Both the position numbers and the translations under genes were made by a program. Shown here one piece after another: positions 59,899 through 64,000 of a stretch of 64,000 bases of DNA. Source of the DNA: CAZTHM01 sp041946825 (GTDB lineage Bacteria > Acidobacteriota > Terriglobia > UBA7540); contig JBHGBD010000016.1 of NCBI GenBank assembly GCA_041946825.1, positions 1-64,000 of the forward strand. Direction: 5' to 3'. A model generated the notes under the pieces. The model was not told where the DNA came from and searched no databases. It was given only the letters and a program-made list of their open reading frames with translations. Position 1 is the stretch's first letter. Every line of letters starts with the position of its first letter.

Positions 59899-60480
59899 AT
59901 GGCGGATGTCGATCTGAGTCTTGCAGTTGCAAAGGCTGTCGAGGAAATGCGCAAGGCGGGGGGCCAGCCTTCCGATGAGTCGTTGAACCGGTTGGCAGGC
60001 CAGATTGCCCAGCCGTTTGGCGCCAAGAAAGACGAGGTCGCGATCTTGCGGGTTTCTCCCGACATCAGGATGTTGCGGTTCCTCTATCCCCTCAAATTGA
60101 CGAAGATTGGCGCCATCCCGTTGACGACTGCCCACTCACTCGCCACCAAGAACATCCGTGATAAGCGGGGAGAGATCGTCAACAATTTCTCCGTCTACAA
60201 ACATCCCACCGTCTTTGAAGCCGTGGATCTCTCGGAGCAGGAAAAAGCATCTCCCATACAGAAGATCATGAGCACGGCCATGATTGCGGATGGCAATGTT
60301 GTGGGGGTCATTCAGATCAGTCGAAAAGGGCGGCCAGGTGATCCCATCGGACCCGACTTCACTCAACATGACTTGGCTGAGCTTACCGCTGTGGGAGCGA
60401 TTCTCGGAAAATACCTTGCGACGCTTCCGTTCGCTGCCGGTCCCCCCGCGAAGCCCGCCGCGCCGCCGGCCAAGGCCTGA
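59899..60480 (+). CDS. GAF-like domain protein
   Basis: 193 residues. The middle part (about 50-175) alternates strands and helices as in GAF domains: EVAILRVSPDIRMLRFLYP, AHSLATKNIRDKRGEIVNNF, GNVVGVIQISRKG and a final helix FTQHDLAELTAVGAILGKYL. Ends in a Pro/Ala tail. It has no output domain and probably senses or scaffolds with a partner such as the FHA-GAF-PP2C protein nearby. ATG 59899 has GGGGAGGGAG upstream. Confidence 0.65.
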   Translation: MADVDLSLAVAKAVEEMRKAGGQPSDESLNRLAGQIAQPFGAKKDEVAILRVSPDIRMLRFLYPLKLTKIGAIPLTTAHSLATKNIRDKRGEIVNNFSVYKHPTVFEAVDLSEQEKASPIQKIMSTAMIADGNVVGVIQISRKGRPGDPIGPDFTQHDLAELTAVGAILGKYLATLPFAAGPPAKPAAPPAKA

Positions 60481-60567
60481 TTGCCCGCTTGACAAGCACT
60501 CGCCCCTGCCACTGATGCTGCATTCGCCCCGGGGCTCCTTCAGCCTTGCGAGACCTTCCCGCGGGCG

Positions 60568-61893
60568 CTAATCGTAATATTCCAATCCCAAGTGGGTGAT
60601 GAGTTCCTCTCCCCGCAGATGTCGCAGCGTGTTCTTCAGCTTCATGAGCTGGATGAAGAGGTCATGTTCGGGGTAGAGGTTGGGAGCGCACATCGGGCTC
60701 TTGAAGTAGAAAGAGAGCCACTCTTGGATTCCCTTGCGGGCCATCGTCGGGCAGCGCTGGGCAAGATCGAGGAACAGCACGAGGTCGAGCACGATCGGGG
60801 CCGCCAGGATCGAGTCACGGCAGAGAAAGTCCACCTTGATCTGCATCGGATAGCCGAGCCACCCGAAGATATCGAGGTTGTCCCAGCCTTCCTTGTTGTC
60901 GCCGCGAGGCGGGTAGTAGTTGATTCGCACCTTGTGGCAGAACCCCTTGTAGAGTTCCGGGTAAAGTTCCGGCTGCAAGATATACTCGAGCACGGAGAGC
61001 TTACTCTCCTCCTTGGTGCGGAATGAGCCCGGGTCGTCCAGCACTTCGCCGTCGCGATTTCCGAGGATATTAGTCGAGAACCAGCCGTGCAACCCGAGCA
61101 GGCGAGCTTTCAAGCCGGGCGCAATGATGGTCTTCATAAGCGTCTGGCCGGTTTTGAAGTCCTTGCCGCAAATGGGGAGGTGATTCTGCCGCGCGAGTTC
61201 CTGGAGCGCCGGTATATCGGTGGTGAGGTTGGGGGCGCCGTTCGCGTGGGGGACTCCCATCTTCAGCGCCGCGTACGCATAAATCATGCTGGGGGCGATA
61301 TCCTTGCTGTTTGTCTTCAGTCCTTTTTCAAAGGTCGCCAGGGATTGATGGACCGGGCCAGGTTTCAAGTAGGTCTCAGTGGAGCCGCACCAGATCATGA
61401 TCAGGCGGGAGGCCTGGGTAGTTTTCTGGAACCTCCGGATGTCCTCCATGACTTGCTCGGCGAGGTCCATCTTGGTCTTGCCCTTTTTCAGATTCTCCCC
61501 GTGCAGCAACTTCACAAACCGTTGCTCGAAAACCGCCGGCATCGGATAGATTTCCGAAAGGAAGTCTCGGACCTGGTCGAGCAGCGTGCGCTCCAGCACC
61601 CCCGCCTTTAGCGCCGCCTCGTAACAATTATCCTTGAAAAGGTCCCAGCCGCCGAAGACGAGGTCGTCAAGCCGGGCCAAGGGAACAAAGTCCTTGATGG
61701 CGGGCGATTGTTTGTCCGTGCGCTTGCCGAGCCGTACCGTGCCCATTTGAGTCACAGACCCAATGGGCTTCGCGAGGCGCCGGCGAATCGCTTCAACGCC
61801 TGCAATAAAAGTCGTCGCCACCGCGCCCATGCCGGGAATCAAGACTCCCAGCTTCCCCTTGGGCTCAGCAATCTGAATCGATTTCTTTGCCAC
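60568..61893 (-). CDS. ino1: Myo-inositol-1-phosphate synthase
   Basis: Converts glucose-6-phosphate to inositol-phosphate with bound NAD. 441 residues from GTG 61893, which has GGAGG nine bases upstream. Characteristic segments are VLIPGMGAVATTF (NAD loop), APSMIYAYAALKMGVPHANG, CGKDFKTGQTLMKT, GNRDGEVLDDP and KVDFLCRDSILAAP. The frame stays open further upstream into the next gene's region. Inositol made here may serve lipids or osmolytes. Confidence 0.92.
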   Translation of the reverse strand: MAKKSIQIAEPKGKLGVLIPGMGAVATTFIAGVEAIRRRLAKPIGSVTQMGTVRLGKRTDKQSPAIKDFVPLARLDDLVFGGWDLFKDNCYEAALKAGVLERTLLDQVRDFLSEIYPMPAVFEQRFVKLLHGENLKKGKTKMDLAEQVMEDIRRFQKTTQASRLIMIWCGSTETYLKPGPVHQSLATFEKGLKTNSKDIAPSMIYAYAALKMGVPHANGAPNLTTDIPALQELARQNHLPICGKDFKTGQTLMKTIIAPGLKARLLGLHGWFSTNILGNRDGEVLDDPGSFRTKEESKLSVLEYILQPELYPELYKGFCHKVRINYYPPRGDNKEGWDNLDIFGWLGYPMQIKVDFLCRDSILAAPIVLDLVLFLDLAQRCPTMARKGIQEWLSFYFKSPMCAPNLYPEHDLFIQLMKLKNTLRHLRGEELITHLGLEYYD

Positions 61894-62083
61894 CTTTGAA
61901 ATCCTCCGGGTCCTCGATGTGGAATTTCGGTTCCTGCCGAACCCGGCACTATAGTTCGACCCAGCAGGCAATTGCAATCCAAATCGCAGCGGTGGCGGGT
62001 CCGAGCGGCAATCTCGCGCCCCGCGGGACGCGGCGAGATCGTGGCGGCACCGGTTTGATTGGCCAAAACCACGGCACTGGCGG

Positions 62084-62089
62084 TATAAT
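62084..62089 (+). promoter_or_regulatory. -10 box of the FHA-GAF-PP2C gene
   Basis: Perfect TATAAT about 50 bases before ATG 62142; TTGGCC 19 bases upstream is a poor -35. Confidence 0.4.
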
Positions 62090-62141
62090 CCCCGTCGCGG
62101 GCCCCCGGGACACGGCTGGCGATTCCCTTGGCTCCTCTCCT

Positions 62142-63794
62142 ATGCTTAACCGACTGCCTCGACTGGTTGTTCGTGACGCCTCCGGCTCCGAAAGGGAAGT
62201 GGAGATTGCCAAGACTCCCTTCACGCTGGGGCGACAAAGCGACAACGATCTGGTGCTGCTTGACAATCGTATCTCCCGCCACCATGCCACGATCCTGCGA
62301 AGTGCTGAGGGGTATCAGATTGAAGATGCCGGCAGCCGCCACGGGACGCTCGTAAACGGCGAGCGCGTCACAGCGGTGGTTCTGAACAGTGGCGACCAGA
62401 TCAACCTGGGCGTGGCGGACGCTTATCAGATCTTCTTTGTGACCGAACAGGCTGCGCTGCCCATGCTCTTGGCGGAAATCGGGAAGGTAGCCGAGAGCCC
62501 TGTTCCTCAATTGCAGCACCTGGGGCTGCTTCTGCAGATGGCCCAGATGCTGAACCGCGCCGCCGCGCTGGAGGAAGTCCTGACAGCGCTGGTCGACTCC
62601 GCCGTGCAACTGGCCGACGCCGAGCGCGGGCTCTTATTCCTGAGCGACGAAGGCGGAAAACTCCAGCTACGGCTGGCGCGCGGGCGGGGAGGCCTGCACC
62701 TCGCCCCCACCCTGACGGATTATTCCTGGCCGGTGGTGGAGCGCGTCGCGAAGACGCGTCGCGAGGAAGTAACGCTGGAAGAGGAAATGACCGGACGTGC
62801 CGCCAACGAAACCGGGGTCGTCCGGGGCGGGGGTCGCGGCGTGGTGGCCCTCCCTCTTCAGAAGCTTCCCATGATGGAGATCGGCGGCGACACCATCCAG
62901 CAAACCGTTCCGGAGCTTCTCGGCGTCCTCTACCTTGACAGCCGGACGCGCGCCACGGCGCTGACCGGGCTCGACCGGCAGGTTTTGCTGACCTTGGCGC
63001 TGGAAGGCGCGACGGTTATCGAGAATGCGCGCGTGTTCCGGCTGACACGCGAACAGGAACGGATGCGCCACGACCTGGCTCAGGCCCGTCACATTCAGCA
63101 GGGTTTGTTACCGCGCGAATTGCCGAAGAGCGAGTATTTCGAAATCCGCGCGCTCAGTATCCCTTCGCAGACCGTCGGAGGGGACTACTACGACGTCGTT
63201 CGGCTGCCCGAGGGGCGTTATGGCATTACCGTCGCGGACGTTTCCGGGAAAGGGCTTCCGGCGGCGGTGCTGGCGGCGACGCTGCAAGGGGCCTTCGGCG
63301 CTGTGGCGGCCGGTGATCCTGACCCCGCCGACCTCTTTCGCCGGGTCAACGATTTCCTCTGCGACCGGACGCCGCCGGAAATGTTCGCCACCATCTTCTA
63401 CGGGGTTCTGGATCCGGGAGGGAGATTCGTTTTTGTCAATGCCGGCCAAGCCACGCCCCTGGTTGTGAGAAACAACGGGGATGTCAGCCGCCTCGATTCC
63501 GCCAACTATCCGTTGGGGTTTTTCAAAGGGATTAACTTCGAGGCGAGCTCGACTCAGGTCGAGCCGGGCGAGCACGTATTGATTTTTTCCGATGGCGTTA
63601 CCGAAGCCATGGACTCCGATCACGAGTTGTTCGGGGAAACCCGTCTGAAAGCCGTTCTGCAAGGTTGCGCGCACCTGGGCAGTCAGAAGTTGTGCGACAA
63701 AGTTGTGGCGGCGATCAAGGAGTTTGTTGGCGGCGCACCGCAAGCCGATGATCTTACGCTCGTCGTTCTGCGCTTCGGTCCTCCCTCCGCTTAA
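62142..63794 (+). CDS. FHA-GAF-SpoIIE (PP2C) phosphatase
   Basis: 550 residues in three domains: FHA (about 1-100) with FTLGRQSDNDLVLLDNRISR, HH and GSRHGTLVNGERV for phosphothreonine binding; GAF (about 130-300); a coiled-coil link with LAQARHIQQGLLPRELP; and a SpoIIE/RsbU-type phosphatase (about 340-550) with GGDYYDVVRLP, ADVSGKGLPAAVLAA, SDGVTEAMD and DDLTLVVLR. Such proteins usually control an anti-sigma-factor antagonist; none is seen here. ATG 62142 replaces longer open-frame starts. Confidence 0.9.
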   Translation: MLNRLPRLVVRDASGSEREVEIAKTPFTLGRQSDNDLVLLDNRISRHHATILRSAEGYQIEDAGSRHGTLVNGERVTAVVLNSGDQINLGVADAYQIFFVTEQAALPMLLAEIGKVAESPVPQLQHLGLLLQMAQMLNRAAALEEVLTALVDSAVQLADAERGLLFLSDEGGKLQLRLARGRGGLHLAPTLTDYSWPVVERVAKTRREEVTLEEEMTGRAANETGVVRGGGRGVVALPLQKLPMMEIGGDTIQQTVPELLGVLYLDSRTRATALTGLDRQVLLTLALEGATVIENARVFRLTREQERMRHDLAQARHIQQGLLPRELPKSEYFEIRALSIPSQTVGGDYYDVVRLPEGRYGITVADVSGKGLPAAVLAATLQGAFGAVAAGDPDPADLFRRVNDFLCDRTPPEMFATIFYGVLDPGGRFVFVNAGQATPLVVRNNGDVSRLDSANYPLGFFKGINFEASSTQVEPGEHVLIFSDGVTEAMDSDHELFGETRLKAVLQGCAHLGSQKLCDKVVAAIKEFVGGAPQADDLTLVVLRFGPPSA

Positions 63795-63826
63795 GACCCT
63801 CCCAAAAGCGCCCGCCAATCGGATTC

Positions 63827-64000
63827 TCAGCCGTCGATCGCTGCGCCTCTGGCCACCACCGGGTTGTCCGCAAAGAGCTGGCGCAGCTTGTCGAGGTTCA
63901 ATTCCTCAAAACTTCGAACCAGAAGATCCGCGTGGGTCTGCGCGCGCAACTCTTCGAGAGGGAATGTCGAGGCAATACCCACGCATTTCATCCCCGCCCG
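63827..64000 (-). CDS. HAD-family hydrolase, C-terminal part
   Basis: The last 57 residues of a gene that begins beyond the window. AGMKCVGIASTFPLEELR and ADLLVRSFEELNLDKLRQL match the final part of phosphoglycolate-phosphatase or beta-phosphoglucomutase-like HAD enzymes (the AGM-x-C-VG turn). Catalytic motifs I-III lie outside the window, so substrate class is open. Confidence 0.7.
   Translation of the reverse strand, partial: RAGMKCVGIASTFPLEELRAQTHADLLVRSFEELNLDKLRQLFADNPVVARGAAIDG

Overview
The window looks like a piece of a GC-rich Acidobacteriota chromosome. This is inferred from gene content, not from a marker gene: an Hfq-like protein without the usual YKH motif, BshA (bacillithiol), a pyruvoyl arginine decarboxylase paired with a deoxyhypusine-synthase-like protein, and two sets of complex I genes. 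No rRNA, tRNA, insertion sequence, prophage or CRISPR array was seen.

Layout. 1-8.3 kb (+): the distal half of one complex I operon (nuoJKLMN) runs into atpZ-like, atpI-like, atpB and atpE, and ends at a clear intrinsic terminator. 8.4-21.4 kb (-): a second, convergent complex I operon reads nuoA-C-D-E-F-G-H-J-K-L-M-N. It has a good sigma70-type promoter in front of nuoA, contains neither nuoB nor nuoI, and its nuoD has lost its C-terminus to a telomere-like heptamer array. 21.5-30.2 kb (+): a small conserved protein, a ThiS-like carrier, an orphan LytS-type histidine kinase, an AhpD-like protein, an MFS exporter, an alpha/beta hydrolase, a DUF2911 protein, an M28 peptidase and an internally duplicated membrane protein. 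30.2-34.6 kb (-): bshA, an exported protein, an Hfq-like gene behind a long structured leader, holB and tmk. 34.7-39.4 kb (+): yggS, DUF167, a POT-like transporter, a nucleoside hydrolase and an M24 peptidase. 39.4-42.7 kb: iolB and an ACS-type transporter, divergent from an XRE/S24-like regulator. 42.7-45.0 kb (-): pdaD, a DHS-like gene and an unknown gene, probably a polyamine operon. 45.2-50.8 kb: glnA and its adenylyltransferase glnE around one orphan phage-like gene. 50.9-56.4 kb (+): the TCA-cycle genes acnA, icd and mdh. 56.4-59.7 kb (-): an M19 dipeptidase, two cyclophilins and an exported protein, partly coupled by ATGA overlaps. 59.9-64 kb: a small GAF-like protein, myo-inositol-phosphate synthase, an FHA-GAF-PP2C phosphatase and the end of a HAD hydrolase.

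The most unusual signal is not a gene. At least fifteen short spacers carry degenerate tandem arrays with a strict 7-base period. The unit differs from spacer to spacer, and most arrays lie directly upstream of a start codon. One has become a near-perfect CCCTAAA array and forms the end of nuoD, two spacers hold mirror-image pairs, and one abuts the -10 box of glnE. The other leads are a c subunit with a complete Na+-coordination signature, the polyamine operon with an unknown third member, and a candidate 6S-like RNA before hfq.
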